Shown: positions 1-9,569, counted from the first letter of the stretch. The stretch: DNA of 64,000 nt from Rhizobium hidalgonense (GCF_002914525.1 NZ_LODW01000042.1:1-64000); one strand, 5' to 3'. A program made the numbers and translations. Notes: a model not told the origin generated them from the sequence alone.

Positions 1-245
1 CAGAGACGCCTTGCGGCAGCAAAATGAAATAATGATCGCACTCGAATAAACTGACTTGGTGAGGGAGGTCGTGGTGAGCGTGCTCTTTAACTCATTGAGC
101 TTGGCGGCCATCGTCCTCTTCACCCGGCGTTCCGACATGCCGTCTTCGCTTTTCGGGGGGCGAGGAATTTGCCCTTTTACGAAATTGATGGATCGATCAG
201 AAATACTCGTTTGCGGTGCAGCGATTGCGGCGCGATAAGCGCTGC
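1..245. other. Left-edge stretch without a supported gene
   Basis: No complete gene is visible here. A short open frame from base 2 to a TAA at 47-49 (ending NEIMIALE) could be the last codons of a gene that lies left of the window, but it is too short to identify. The remainder is the upstream region of the MFS gene. I see no clear promoter or repeat. Confidence 0.3.
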
Positions 246-1430
246 ATGCTTTCCCGTCCGCCTCGCTCCCCGCCGAACCTCGTTGCCACCGCTGCTGCCG
301 GCGCCGTTGCGATGGCGGCGGCCATGGGTTTCGGGCGTTTCTCCTACACGCCGATCCTGCCCGGTATGATGAGCGGCGTGCCGCTTTCGGCGGCGGACGC
401 TGGCTTTATCGCCTCGGCGAATTTCGTCGGTTATCTCGTCGGCGCCGTGCTTGCCGCCTATGGCTGGGCGGCGGGGCGCGAGCGGCTGGTGGCGCTGCTG
501 GCACTGCTGGCCACCGCAATCCTGCTCGCCGCTATGGCCGCCACGGATTCCGTCGCAGCCTTTGCCGTCATCCGCTTCCTCGCCGGCCTCGCCAGCGCCT
601 TTGCAATGGTCTTCACCTCGTCGATCGTGCTGAGCCACGGGGCTGCCCCCGGCAACGACCATGTGCAGGCGGCGCATTTCGGCGGGCCTGGGGCGGGCAT
701 CGCGCTGTCCTCGGTGATGGTGCTGCTGATCGGTCTTAACTTTCACGACGGGCCGGACGGCTGGCGCGCCGACTGGATCGGCGGGGCGCTTTATTGTGCG
801 GCAAGCCTCGTCTTCGTCTGGTGGCTCCTGCCCTTGGCGCCGGCCCAATCGGCGCAAGCCGGAAAGGAGCCGGCCCTCGTCTGGAGCCGGCCGATGGTTC
901 TGATCACGCTGTCCTACGGCGTGTTCGGCTTCGGCTACGTCATCACCGCGACCTTTCTCGTCACCATCGCCCGCCTGTCGGCAACCGGAGCTTTCGTCGA
1001 GTTCCTCTGCTGGTTCATCGCCGGCCTGACGGCGGCGGTGGCGCTGTTTGCCTGGAAGCCGCTGGTCAGGCCGATCGGGCTTGGCGGCGTCTATGTCGCA
1101 GCACTGCTGATCGAGGCCGCTGGCGTGCTGGCGACTGTTATGCTGCCGCCCTCGGTGGCACCGCTGATCGGCGGCGCGCTGTTCGGAGCGACCTTCCTGG
1201 CGATCACCGCTTACGGCCTGCAGATCGGCCGCAAGCTTTCGCCCGAGAGCCCGCGGCGGATCCTGGCGATGATGACGGCCGCCTTCGGTGTCGGCCAGAT
1301 CGTCGGGCCGATCGTTGCCGGCTGGATCGCCGAACGCTCGGGCAGTTTCACTGTCCCGACCGTGATCGCCGCCGCCGCCCTCATCGTTTGCGCGGCACTG
1401 GTGATGCCAGTGATCAAGAAAATCGCTTAA
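246..1430 (+). CDS. MFS transporter, YbfB/YjiJ type
   Basis: A 394-residue hydrophobic protein with about twelve membrane segments. The N-terminal part reads AAAMGFGRFSYTPILPGMM, where the GxGRFxYTP(I/L)LP pattern is typical of YbfB/YjiJ-type major facilitator proteins, which are inner-membrane proteins of mostly unknown substrate. I chose the ATG at 246; an in-frame GTG at 216 would add ten residues rich in Arg. The gene stands alone: the next gene starts 125 bases downstream on the same strand and belongs to another family. Substrate and direction cannot be read from sequence; export of a small metabolite is a family-level guess. Confidence 0.8.
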   Translation: MLSRPPRSPPNLVATAAAGAVAMAAAMGFGRFSYTPILPGMMSGVPLSAADAGFIASANFVGYLVGAVLAAYGWAAGRERLVALLALLATAILLAAMAATDSVAAFAVIRFLAGLASAFAMVFTSSIVLSHGAAPGNDHVQAAHFGGPGAGIALSSVMVLLIGLNFHDGPDGWRADWIGGALYCAASLVFVWWLLPLAPAQSAQAGKEPALVWSRPMVLITLSYGVFGFGYVITATFLVTIARLSATGAFVEFLCWFIAGLTAAVALFAWKPLVRPIGLGGVYVAALLIEAAGVLATVMLPPSVAPLIGGALFGATFLAITAYGLQIGRKLSPESPRRILAMMTAAFGVGQIVGPIVAGWIAERSGSFTVPTVIAAAALIVCAALVMPVIKKIA

Positions 1431-1555
1431 CCCGTTACATCTCCGTAACAATCGGCCGAACCCATTGCTGCTTCCTTCGAACTGCCTTAGTTTCCGGCAA
1501 AATCAGTGTTCCATGACACTCCCGAGACTCACAGTTCAGGAAAGCATAGCTCCCC

Positions 1556-2821
1556 GTGTTTCATTCCTTTTTTCCGCAGCCAAAAGCGTTCTTTACTTCG
1601 CTCGTCGTTTGGACCCTGATTTCCATCGCCGGCTGGTATCTCTTCGCCGCTCATCTCGGTGTATCACTCGGCTACGGACCTGTTCCGGAAGAGCAGCAAC
1701 CGATCGATCTTTCGTTCTTCCTGCTGCCGGAAAACGTCTGGTTCTACAGCTATTTCTTCCTTTCAGCCGTGATTTTCTGCGGCGCCTGGCATCTGAAGGC
1801 CCTGCATCATCCCTGGAAGCTGTGGTCGATCTGGGGTTCGGCGCTGATTATCTTTGTGACCTATTTCGGCGTCCAGATCACCGTTGTGATCAACAACTGG
1901 CGCCGGCCCTTCGGCGACCTTCTGCAGAACGCATTGTCGAAACAGCCAGGCATCACCGTTGATAATTTCTACGACCTGATGTGGATTTTCTGTCAGATCG
2001 CGTTCCTCAGCATGTTCGTGTCGATCATGACTGACTTCTTCACCAGCCATTACATCTTCCGTTGGCGCACGGCGATGAACAACTTCTACATGTCGAAGTG
2101 GGAAAAGCTGCGCCATATCGAAGGCGCCTCGCAGCGCGTTCAAGAAGATACGATGCGCTTTTCTAGCACGCTCGAAGGTCTTGGCATCAGCCTCATCAAC
2201 TCGGTGATGACGCTGGTTGTGTTCCTTCCGATCCTGTTGGCGCTGTCGCATTATGTGACGGAATTGCCCTTTATCGGGCCGGTGGCGAATTCGCTCTTTT
2301 GGCTGGCGCTCTTCTGGTCGGCATTCGGCACGCTGTTGCTGGCGATCGCCGGCGTCAAGCTGCCGGGGCTGAACTTCCGCAATCAGCGCGTCGAGGCGGC
2401 TTATCGCAAGGAACTCGTTTATGGCGAGGACCATGCGGAGAGGGCTCAGCCGCTGACCGTCCGCGAGCTCTTCGGCAACGTTCGCCGCAACTACTACCGC
2501 ATGTATTTCCATTACATGTATTTCAATGTCGCCCGCTATTTCTACATCCAGGCCGACGCGCTCTTCGTGGTTTTCATGCTGGTGCCGACAATCGTGGCGG
2601 GCACGATCACCTACGGGATCTTCCAGCAAATCTCGACCGCGTTCGGCCAGGTCAGCAACTCGTTCCAGTATCTCGTCAATTCCTGGACGACGATCATCGA
2701 GCTTCTTTCCATCCACAAACGCCTGAAGGCCTTCGAGGCGGCAATCGACGACGAGCCGCTGCCGGAGATCGATCAGCGTTACCTGGAGCGTGAGGCGGGC
2801 GCCGTACACGCGGATGGTTGA
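1556..2821 (+). CDS. bacA: BacA/SbmA family peptide transporter
   Basis: The 421-residue protein matches the SbmA/BacA family along its whole length. Shared family blocks seen here are FRWRTAMNNFYM, RHIEGASQRVQEDTMRF, KLPGLNFRNQRVEAAYRKEL and YFHYMYFNVARYFY. These are homodimeric, proton-driven inner-membrane importers of peptides; there is no ABC ATPase domain, so it is not the BclA type. In legume symbionts BacA takes up host NCR peptides and is needed for bacteroid survival, and it also affects bleomycin and microcin sensitivity and very-long-chain fatty acids in lipid A. The start is a GTG at 1556 preceded by AGGAAAG. The gene is monocistronic and converges with the deacetylase gene. The family call is firm; the symbiotic role is inferred from orthologues. 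Confidence 0.85.
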   Translation: MFHSFFPQPKAFFTSLVVWTLISIAGWYLFAAHLGVSLGYGPVPEEQQPIDLSFFLLPENVWFYSYFFLSAVIFCGAWHLKALHHPWKLWSIWGSALIIFVTYFGVQITVVINNWRRPFGDLLQNALSKQPGITVDNFYDLMWIFCQIAFLSMFVSIMTDFFTSHYIFRWRTAMNNFYMSKWEKLRHIEGASQRVQEDTMRFSSTLEGLGISLINSVMTLVVFLPILLALSHYVTELPFIGPVANSLFWLALFWSAFGTLLLAIAGVKLPGLNFRNQRVEAAYRKELVYGEDHAERAQPLTVRELFGNVRRNYYRMYFHYMYFNVARYFYIQADALFVVFMLVPTIVAGTITYGIFQQISTAFGQVSNSFQYLVNSWTTIIELLSIHKRLKAFEAAIDDEPLPEIDQRYLEREAGAVHADG

Positions 2822-2895
2822 TGGGTAGGCACGTCTGGATGGGGTGTGCATGCGAGGGATTCGACGCCGGCACCACAACTCATTCCAAAAGCCTA

Positions 2896-3885
2896 TTATA
2901 GGCCCGATGTCTGCTGCAGTTTCCTGCGTGCTTCGATCATCGGGATCGCTTCGGAATAGCTCACGCAAGCTACATCTGACCGGTGGCAGACGTCCGTGAC
3001 CAGCCGGTCAAGGGCGCGCCAGTAGGCGCCGCCGTTCATTTCGACGAAGTGGAAGCCGAGTTGGAGGGGGATGCGACTGCCGGCATATTGCTTGTCGAAA
3101 GCCTCTTTGAAGGCGGAATAGGCGCGCTGCTCGAAGGCAGCGCTGTCTGCGCTGTCTTCTTCACCCTTGGAATGGCGGACGAAGAGATTGTAGTCCATGC
3201 CGATGATCGGTTTTTCGCTCGGGCCTTCGGGGATCAGCGGCAGGCCGAAGCGGATGATGCCGTCTTCCTCGACGGGCATATCAGGGCCTTTGGTGACGAG
3301 GCTCGCATCGTAGCGGAAGCCCGCCTTCTTTTCGGCGGCGATCATGTCGGCGCCCGCGGTTGCGGAGAGGTAGGGGGCGCGAAAGCCCTTGATGCCGTGA
3401 TCGACCAGATCCTGCCAGCCGGCCGGCTCGTCGAGGCCGACGCTCTTCCAGGCGTTTTTCAATGTTGCGTGGAAGGTCGCGTATTCGGCCGACCAGTCGG
3501 CGGCGCTCCAGTCACGGCCGTCGAAATGGCCGCAGGCATGGCTCGATATGTCATGGCCCTCGAGATGGGCGTGCCAGATATTGCCGAGGCGTTCGCGAAT
3601 TTCGTCGTCGCTCTGGGCGAAGCCGACATTGGATTTTCCGCGTTTCTGGTGCGGCGCCTGATAGGCCTTCTTCGCCGTCTCGTTCATCAGGAAGGTGCAG
3701 GAGAGGAAATAGGTGAAGTGGGCGCCGTTCTTCGCTGCCATCTCGCGGCTCTTCAGCCAGAGCGCGTTGTCGTGGGCGCCGTCGAAGGAGATGATGACCA
3801 GCTGTTTAGGCCGGTCGGCCGCCTCTGCCATGACGGGAAGAAGGAACGAGGCCGCCAGACAGGTGGAGAGGAGAGAACGAGACAT
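2896..3885 (-). CDS. Secreted polysaccharide deacetylase-like protein
   Basis: About 329 residues beginning with a cleavable signal peptide (MSRSLLSTCLAASFLLPVMAEA), so the mature protein is periplasmic or secreted. The start of the mature part has LVIISFDGAHDN, which corresponds to the metal-binding TFDD motif of carbohydrate esterase 4 (NodB-homology) proteins. GHDISSHACGHFDG further on resembles the HxxxH/T motif. These enzymes remove acetyl groups from N-acetylglucosamine polymers such as chitin or peptidoglycan. The second Asp of the canonical motif is replaced by Gly (SFDGAHD), so the exact catalytic set is uncertain. The start at 3885 is chosen for the signal peptide; a GTG six bases upstream is an alternative. 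It diverges from the NnrU-like gene. Confidence 0.72.
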   Translation of the reverse strand: MSRSLLSTCLAASFLLPVMAEAADRPKQLVIISFDGAHDNALWLKSREMAAKNGAHFTYFLSCTFLMNETAKKAYQAPHQKRGKSNVGFAQSDDEIRERLGNIWHAHLEGHDISSHACGHFDGRDWSAADWSAEYATFHATLKNAWKSVGLDEPAGWQDLVDHGIKGFRAPYLSATAGADMIAAEKKAGFRYDASLVTKGPDMPVEEDGIIRFGLPLIPEGPSEKPIIGMDYNLFVRHSKGEEDSADSAAFEQRAYSAFKEAFDKQYAGSRIPLQLGFHFVEMNGGAYWRALDRLVTDVCHRSDVACVSYSEAIPMIEARRKLQQTSGL

Positions 3886-4007
3886 GGACACCGCGACAAT
3901 TTGTTCGCGGTTTCCCTCCGATAGAATTGCGGCGAAGCTGCGGTCTTGCTGGCATTTTTTCCCGCCAGCCGATAAGTCATTTAAAACGGCACGGAAGGGA
4001 CGCACCA

Positions 4008-4592
4008 ATGACTTTGCTTATCGTCGGCATCATACTTTTCCTCGGGGTGCATCTGGTGCGGGTGGTGGCCCCCGGTTTTCGCCGTTCGATGATCGCCAGC
4101 CTCGGCGAGAAGGGCTGGCGGGCGGCCTATTCGATCGCGAGCATCCTCACGCTGATCCTTTTGATCTACGGCTTCGGGCAGGCCCGGCAGGTGACCGGCA
4201 TGCTCTACAGTCCTCCGGTCTGGACGGCGCATATCGCGATCACGCTGATGCTGATCGCGATGATCTGTCTCGTCGCCTCGCTGCTGCCGGCGGGGCATAT
4301 CGCGACCAAGACCAAACATCCGATGGTGCTGTCGGTGAAAATCTGGGCGCTGGCGCATCTGCTCGCCAATGGCGAGACGTCGTCGGTGCTGTTGTTTGCC
4401 GCCTTCCTCGCCTGGGGCGTCATCGTGCGCATTTCGCTGAAAAGACGGCAGCGGGCGGGCGAGATCGTGCTCCGGCCGTTCGTCGCGGCCAAATATGATC
4501 TCTATGCGATCGTCATCGGCATCGTCGTCTGGGCGCTGATCATCTGGAAGCTGCACGAATGGCTGATCGGCGTTTCGCCGCTCGTCATGTAA
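4008..4592 (+). CDS. NnrU family membrane protein
   Basis: A 194-residue protein with five or six membrane segments. Family features are an early LFLGVHLVR, the loop RAAYSIASILTLILLIYGFGQAR, and the His-containing stretch KTKHPMVLSVKIWALAHLLANGETSSVLLF. NnrU was named from nitric oxide/nitrite reductase clusters of Rhodobacter, and many copies, like this one, lie outside denitrification loci; the family is related to isoprenoid methyltransferase-like membrane proteins. No nir or nor gene is present in the window, so a role in denitrification is not supported here. The ATG at 4008 follows AAGGGACGCACCA. Confidence 0.75.
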   Translation: MTLLIVGIILFLGVHLVRVVAPGFRRSMIASLGEKGWRAAYSIASILTLILLIYGFGQARQVTGMLYSPPVWTAHIAITLMLIAMICLVASLLPAGHIATKTKHPMVLSVKIWALAHLLANGETSSVLLFAAFLAWGVIVRISLKRRQRAGEIVLRPFVAAKYDLYAIVIGIVVWALIIWKLHEWLIGVSPLVM

Positions 4593-4695
4593 CGAATCTT
4601 TCATATCCCCCTTACAACGGCGGGAAAATGGGGTAGAAGGCCCGACAATGTGCGTCTTGCACAACGTATGGGTATTTCCGCGGCCGGAGACGAGA

Positions 4696-5379
4696 ATGGC
4701 ATTCAACGACGACAGCTTCATCCGTGAAGTCAATGAGGAACTGCGGTCCGACCAGATGAAGGGCGTCTGGCGCCGCTTCGGCCGCTATATCATCGTCGTC
4801 GCCATCCTGATCGTCGTCGGCACGGCCGGCAAGGTTCTCTACGAATATTGGGACGACAACCGCTCGTCCGGCGCCGGCGATCAGTTCCTGGCGGCGATGA
4901 AGCTTGCCGACGAGAACAAGAACGACGAGGCGCTGGCCGCCCTCGACAAGCTCGAGAAGGAAGGCCATGGCGCCTATCCGGTGCTGGCGCGGATGCGGGC
5001 CGCAACCGTCCAGGCACAGAAGGGCGACGCTGCTGCGGCGGTCGCCGCTTTCAACGAGATCGGTAAGGACAACGGCGTTCCGGCCGCCGTGCGCGATGCC
5101 GCCAAAATGCGGGCCGGCTGGCTGCTGATCGAAAACGGCTCCTACGAGCAGGTTTCGGCCGCGATCGAGGAAATGGCAGTGCCCGGCAATGCTTTCCGCC
5201 ATTCGGCGCGCGAAGCGCTCGGCCTTGCTTCCTATAAGGCCGGCAACATGGCGCAGGCGCGGCAATGGTTCCAGTCGATCGTCGACGATACCGACAGCCC
5301 GCGCAACGTTTCCAATCGCGCCCATATGATGCTTGATCTCATTACCGCATCCGGCAAGGCACCCGCCGCGCAGGGCTGA
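4696..5379 (+). CDS. YfgM-like tetratricopeptide membrane protein
   Basis: A 227-residue protein with a cytoplasmic N-terminus (FIREVNEELRSDQM), one membrane segment (YIIVVAILIVVGTAGKVLYEYW, residues about 35-56) and an alpha-helical TPR-like periplasmic domain. This architecture and its position directly before der match YfgM, an ancillary SecYEG-associated protein in E. coli. In E. coli the order is yfgM-bamB-der; here der begins 16 bases after this gene and no bamB lies between them. The ATG at 4696 is preferred over the ATG at 4648 because the extra 16 residues are unlike the family. It is probably co-transcribed with der. Confidence 0.75.
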   Translation: MAFNDDSFIREVNEELRSDQMKGVWRRFGRYIIVVAILIVVGTAGKVLYEYWDDNRSSGAGDQFLAAMKLADENKNDEALAALDKLEKEGHGAYPVLARMRAATVQAQKGDAAAAVAAFNEIGKDNGVPAAVRDAAKMRAGWLLIENGSYEQVSAAIEEMAVPGNAFRHSAREALGLASYKAGNMAQARQWFQSIVDDTDSPRNVSNRAHMMLDLITASGKAPAAQG

Positions 5380-5395
5380 GTTTTAAGGAAAAAGA

Positions 5396-6814
5396 ATGAG
5401 TTTCACGGTCGCGATCGTCGGTCGTCCGAATGTCGGCAAGTCGACGCTTTTCAATCGCCTGGTGGGTAAGAAGCTGGCGCTCGTCGACGACACGCCGGGC
5501 GTGACCCGCGACCGCCGGCCGGGCGATGCCCGGCTGATGGGTCTGACCTTTACCATCATCGACACCGCCGGCCTCGAAGAGGCCGACGCCGAGAGCTTGC
5601 AGGGCCGGATGCGGGCGCAGACGGAAGCGGCGATCGACGAGGCCGACCTGTCGCTTTTTGTCGTCGATGCCAAAAGCGGATTGACGCCCGTCGATACGGC
5701 GCTCGCCGAAATGCTGCGCCGGCGCGGCAAGCCCGTGGTGCTCGTCGCCAACAAATCCGAAGCGCGCGGCTCCGACAGCGGCTTCTACGACGCCTATACG
5801 CTCGGCCTCGGCGAGCCGACGCCGATTTCGGCTGAACACGGACAGGGTATGATCGACCTGCGCGACGCGATCGTCGCGGCGATCGGTGAGGATCGGGCCT
5901 ATCCCACCAAGGAGGATGTCGCCGTCACCAACGTCGACGTGTCCGACAGCGAGGGCGGCGATGAGGACGAAGAGCCTGCCTATGACGAGACCAAGCCGCT
6001 CAGGGTGGCGATCGTTGGCCGGCCGAATGCCGGCAAGTCGACACTGATCAACCGCTTCCTCGGCGAGGATCGGCTTTTGACCGGGCCGGAGGCGGGTATC
6101 ACTCGCGATTCCATCTCGGTCGAATGGGACTGGCGTGGCCGCACCATCAAGATGTTCGATACCGCAGGCATGCGCCGCAAGGCGCGGGTCACGGAGAAGC
6201 TGGAGAAGCTTTCCGTCGCCGATGCGCTGCGCGCCATCCGTTTTGCCGAAACCGTCGTCATCGTCTTCGACGCGACGATCCCTTTTGAGAAGCAGGATCT
6301 GCAGATCGTCGATCTCGTGCTGCGCGAGGGGCGCGCGGCGGTGCTTGCCTTCAACAAGTGGGATATGATCGAAGACCGGCAGGCGGTTCTTGCGGATCTT
6401 CGCGAAAAGACCGACCGGCTGCTGCCGCAGGCGCGCGGCATTCGCGCAGTGCCGATCTCGGGCCAGACCGGCTGGGGCCTCGACAAGCTGATGCAGTCGA
6501 TCATCGACACCGACAGGGTCTGGAACAAGCGCATCTCGACGGCGCGGCTGAACCGCTGGCTGGAGACGCAGCAGATCCAGCATCCGCCACCGGCCGTTTC
6601 CGGCCGCCGGATCAAGCTGAAATACATGACACAGGTCAAGGCCCGCCCGCCGGCCTTCATGATCTCCTGCACCCGCTCCGACGCGCTGCCGGAATCCTAT
6701 ACACGCTATCTGATCAACGGGTTGCGTGCGGATTTCGACATGCCGAGCGTGCCGATCCGGATTCATTTCCGTTCAGCCGACAATCCGTTCGAAGGTAAGA
6801 AGAGGCGGACGTAG
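5396..6814 (+). CDS. der: Ribosome biogenesis GTPase Der (EngA)
   Basis: A 472-residue protein with two tandem GTPase domains followed by a KH-like C-terminal domain, as usual for Der, which acts in 50S subunit maturation. Domain 1 has GRPNVGKST (residues 9-17), DTAGL (56-60) and NKSE (119-122). Domain 2 has GRPNAGKST (209-217), DTAGM (255-259) and NKWD (320-323). An acidic linker (about 183-200) separates them. The G4 motif of domain 1 has Glu in place of the usual Asp, which could lower guanine specificity of that domain. The KH-like part spans about 380-472. The start follows AAGGAAAAAGA. It is probably in one transcript with the YfgM-like gene. Confidence 0.95.
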   Translation: MSFTVAIVGRPNVGKSTLFNRLVGKKLALVDDTPGVTRDRRPGDARLMGLTFTIIDTAGLEEADAESLQGRMRAQTEAAIDEADLSLFVVDAKSGLTPVDTALAEMLRRRGKPVVLVANKSEARGSDSGFYDAYTLGLGEPTPISAEHGQGMIDLRDAIVAAIGEDRAYPTKEDVAVTNVDVSDSEGGDEDEEPAYDETKPLRVAIVGRPNAGKSTLINRFLGEDRLLTGPEAGITRDSISVEWDWRGRTIKMFDTAGMRRKARVTEKLEKLSVADALRAIRFAETVVIVFDATIPFEKQDLQIVDLVLREGRAAVLAFNKWDMIEDRQAVLADLREKTDRLLPQARGIRAVPISGQTGWGLDKLMQSIIDTDRVWNKRISTARLNRWLETQQIQHPPPAVSGRRIKLKYMTQVKARPPAFMISCTRSDALPESYTRYLINGLRADFDMPSVPIRIHFRSADNPFEGKKRRT

Positions 6815-6933
6815 GGTTTGGGGCGCTGGCTGGCGTCGCTACGCTTGGCACCCCCTGTGTCCTGCCGGACAGAGGGGCGTCCCAGGCACGACGGTGCTAT
6901 CCCGCTCGTCTAGCGCTTAAGCTACGCTTCTAT

Positions 6934-7352
6934 TCAGCGCCTCGCGAGCGCCACGATCTCGGCCTGTAGCCCAGTGAGGTCCATCGCTTCGCGGCCGCTG
7001 GCGGCGGCGATGCAGCCGGGGATGCCGGTAGCTTTTTCCTTGAGGCGCTTGCCTGCCTCCGTCAGATGGAGCACGACGACACGTTCGCCCTCGCGGCCGC
7101 GTTCGCGCCTGATCTAGCCGGCGCATTCCAGTCGTTTGAGCAGCGGGGTCAATGTGCTCGATTCCAAGAAGAGTCTTTCGCCGAGCCCGCCGACGGTCAG
7201 GTCATTCCGCTGCCAGAGTGCGACCATGGCCAGATATTGCGGATAGGTGAGGTCCAGCGCGTCGAGAAGCGGCTTGTAAACGCGGTTCAAGGCATGGCTT
7301 GCCGTATAGACGGCGAAGCAGATGAAATCGTCGAGCTTCAGCTGATCCTGCG
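6934..7352 (-). pseudogene. OhrR-type MarR regulator, degraded
   Basis: Reading leftwards, the frame gives [19 protein letters not shown], then [14 protein letters not shown] and [19 protein letters not shown], which is the winged-helix core of OhrR-like MarR regulators including the peroxide-sensing Cys in FICFAVY. Three lesions are visible. No start codon lies between the first recognisable residue and an upstream in-frame stop, so the 5' end is gone. An in-frame TAG sits at 7116-7118, directly after the LLKRLECAG block. A two-base excess near 7080-7087 shifts the frame before VVLHLTEAGKRL. Intact family members are about 150 residues and repress organic peroxide resistance genes. The gene is divergent from the hydrolase fragment and shares the same break. 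Confidence 0.75.
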
Positions 7353-7355
7353 GGC

Positions 7356-8195
7356 GCCCAGACGGGCGAGGTCAAGAAACTCGCAGCGCGGGAAGAGGAC
7401 AGGGTCATCAAGGCGGGTCCGACAGGCAGCATCAAGCTGCGCATCGACCGCCTGGAACATGCCAAGGGCACACTGCCGGTCATTCTCTATTTCCATGGCG
7501 GCGGCTGGGTGCTCGGCGATGCCGAAACGCATGACTGGCTGGTGCGCGAGATCGCCAATGGCGCCGATGCAGCCATCGTCTTCGTCGATTACGAGCGCTC
7601 GCCGGAAGCACGTTATCCCATTGCCATTGAGCAGGCCTATGCTGCCACCAAATATGTCGCCGAGCATGCCAAGGAGTTCAAGGTCGACGCGTCGAGGCTC
7701 GCAGTCGCAGGCGACAGCGTCGGCGGCAATATGGCGGCGGTGGTGACGCTGCTTGCCAAAGAGCGCGACGGTCCTGCGATCGATCAGCAGGTGCTGTTCT
7801 ACCCTGTTGCCGACGCCAATTTCGACAATGGTTCCTATAACCAGTTCGCCAACGGCCCGTGGCTGACCAAGGAAGCAATGAAATGGTTCTGGAACGCCTA
7901 CCTGCCTGATGAGGCCAAGCGCAAGGAGCCGACGGCTTCGCCGCTGCAGGCAACGCTCGAGCAGCTGAACGGCTTGCCGCCGGCCCTTATCATCACCGAT
8001 GAAAACGACGTGCTGCGCGATGAGGGCGAAGCCTATGGCCGCAAACTCAGCCAGGCCGGTGTCAAGGTCACTTCGATCCGCTACAACGGTATGATCCACG
8101 ACTTCCTGCTACTGAATGCGATTGCCGCAACGCCGGCCGCGCGCAGTGCAATTGCAGTCGCCAGCGACACGCTTCGCAGCACCCTGCACAAATAA
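7356..8195 (+). pseudogene. Alpha/beta hydrolase (acetyl-esterase type), 5' end lost
   Basis: From about 7356 the frame encodes KKLAAREDRVIKAGPTGSIK, then the oxyanion-hole motif LYFHGGGWVLGD and the nucleophile elbow VAGDSVGGNMA, with DENDVLRDEGE and MIHDFLLLN supplying the Asp and His of the catalytic triad. This is the hormone-sensitive-lipase/acetyl-esterase group. The catalytic core is intact to the stop at 8195, but the usual N-terminal cap of about 40-80 residues and any ATG or promoter are missing; a GTG at 7509 falls inside the oxyanion motif and would give an inactive protein. It faces the broken ohrR-like gene across the same junction near 7355. It is probably not expressed as a functional enzyme unless a start lies in the ohrR remnant. 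Confidence 0.65.
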
Positions 8196-8201
8196 GGTCG
8201 A

Positions 8202-9383
8202 TCAATCTCCGGATGGGAGAGGCCCGGCGGTTTCGCCGGGCTTTCTGCTTCTTGGAAGCGACTTGGCAAACTGCCAGGCCTTCTTCCATTTCGGCGTGAT
8301 GACGCCGTTTGCGGCGCGGATGTTGTTGATGAACTGCAGCGTCGCCGCTTCCCAGGAATATTGCATGGCGAGCGCATGCGCCTTCTGCCGCGAAGCGGAG
8401 AGGGCGGCGAGGCAGGCGGCGCGCAGGTCCATGTCGAGCGCACCGACCTCGCTGTCTTCGCCGATGATGTCGAGCGGGCCGGTCACCGGATAGGCGGCGA
8501 CCGGCACGCCCGATGCCAGTGCTTCGAGGATGGTGTTGCCGAAAGTGTCGGTGAGCGAGGGAAAGACGAAGACGTCGGCCTGGGCATAGGCCTGTGCCAG
8601 CTCCTCGCCGAACTTCACGCCGGCGAAGAAGACTTGAGGATATTGCTTTTCGAGCTCGGCACGCGCCGGGCCGTCGCCGACGACAACCTTCGAGCCCGGC
8701 AGATCGAGATCGAGGAAGGCCGGCAGGTTCTTTTCCAGCGCCACGCGGCCGACGGTCATGAAGATCGGGCGCTGCAGGCCGAAGGGTTTTTCTTCGAGCG
8801 CCATCGGGCGGAACTGCGTGGCGTCGATGCCGCGGCTCCAGGGCATGAGATTGCGGATGCCCTTTTCCGACAGCTCACGCGCAAGGCTCGGTGTCGCCAC
8901 CATGCAGCCGGCGCCGCCATTGTGGAACCAGCGGACGAAAGAATAGAGCCAGCTCTTCGGGATCGGTAGGCGGGCGGCAACATATTCCGGGAACCGCGTG
9001 TGGTAGCTCGTCGAAAACGGCATACGGTTCTTCAGGCACCAGCGGCGGGCGGTCAGCCCGAGCGGCCCTTCCGTGGCGATATGCACATAGGAAGGATTAT
9101 GCTTTTCGATCTCGCGGGCGATACGGCGATAACCGGCGATCGTCAGGCGGATCTCGGGATAGGTGGGGCAGGGGATACTGTTGAAGCGCTCCGGCGTCAC
9201 CATCGACACCTCGACGCCCATCTTCGCCAGTTGGCGATTGGTGTTTTCGATCGAACGCACCACGCCATTGACTTGTGGGTGCCAGGCGTCGGTGACGATT
9301 ACCAGCCGTTCCGGCAGTTTACCGGCGGAGGCGGCACTGGCCCAGCTCTCGCCGCTGTAAGTGTTTGCCGGACGTTGTAGCAT
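8202..9383 (-). CDS. GT4 family glycosyltransferase
   Basis: A 393-residue GT-B fold glycosyltransferase. The N-terminal acceptor domain begins LVIVTDAWHPQVNGVVRSIEN, where the glycine-containing loop is typical of GT4 enzymes acting on lipids. The C-terminal donor domain has FMTVGRVALEKNLPAFLDL, VVVGDGPARAEL and FVFPSLTDTFGNTILEALASGVPVAAYPV, which holds the EX7E motif. No signal peptide or membrane helix is present; the protein is cytoplasmic or membrane-associated. Related alphaproteobacterial enzymes transfer sugars or glucuronate to diacylglycerol, so a glycolipid role is plausible but not shown. The start at 9383 is preferred; ATGs at 9407 and 9431 extend it by 8 or 16 residues. Confidence 0.75.
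   Translation of the reverse strand: MLQRPANTYSGESWASAASAGKLPERLVIVTDAWHPQVNGVVRSIENTNRQLAKMGVEVSMVTPERFNSIPCPTYPEIRLTIAGYRRIAREIEKHNPSYVHIATEGPLGLTARRWCLKNRMPFSTSYHTRFPEYVAARLPIPKSWLYSFVRWFHNGGAGCMVATPSLARELSEKGIRNLMPWSRGIDATQFRPMALEEKPFGLQRPIFMTVGRVALEKNLPAFLDLDLPGSKVVVGDGPARAELEKQYPQVFFAGVKFGEELAQAYAQADVFVFPSLTDTFGNTILEALASGVPVAAYPVTGPLDIIGEDSEVGALDMDLRAACLAALSASRQKAHALAMQYSWEAATLQFINNIRAANGVITPKWKKAWQFAKSLPRSRKPGETAGPLPSGD
8222..8247 (+). terminator. Stem-loop terminator after hydrolase fragment
   Basis: GCCCGGC (8222-8228) pairs with GCCGGGC (8235-8241) around a six-base loop and is followed by a T-rich run. It lies inside the last codons of the convergent glycosyltransferase gene. Confidence 0.5.
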
Positions 9384-9569
9384 CTTACGATTCCATCCGC
9401 GTTGCATCGATATGCCAACGCTCAACCCCAAAGCGGGGTTCCGGAAGGGCGATTCCCGCTTGCCTATTTTGAGGCATGACCATGATGGAAATATTACAGC
9501 CGCTTGCCAGAATTTTCAGGCTTTTAACAGCTCGATCGCCGCGAATATGTCAGCGGCCCGATCGGAATG

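Noticed and set aside
177..1451. Long open frame antisense to the MFS gene
   Set aside because: Shadow frame of high-GC coding DNA; rich in Arg, Gly and His with no domain.
4008..4592. NnrU-like protein as part of a denitrification cluster
   Set aside because: No nitrite or nitric oxide reductase genes or NnrR-type sites are present in the neighbourhood.
9425..9440. Short hairpin (AACCCC/GGGGTT) upstream of the glycosyltransferase
   Set aside because: Six-base stem without a T tail; too weak to call a terminator.
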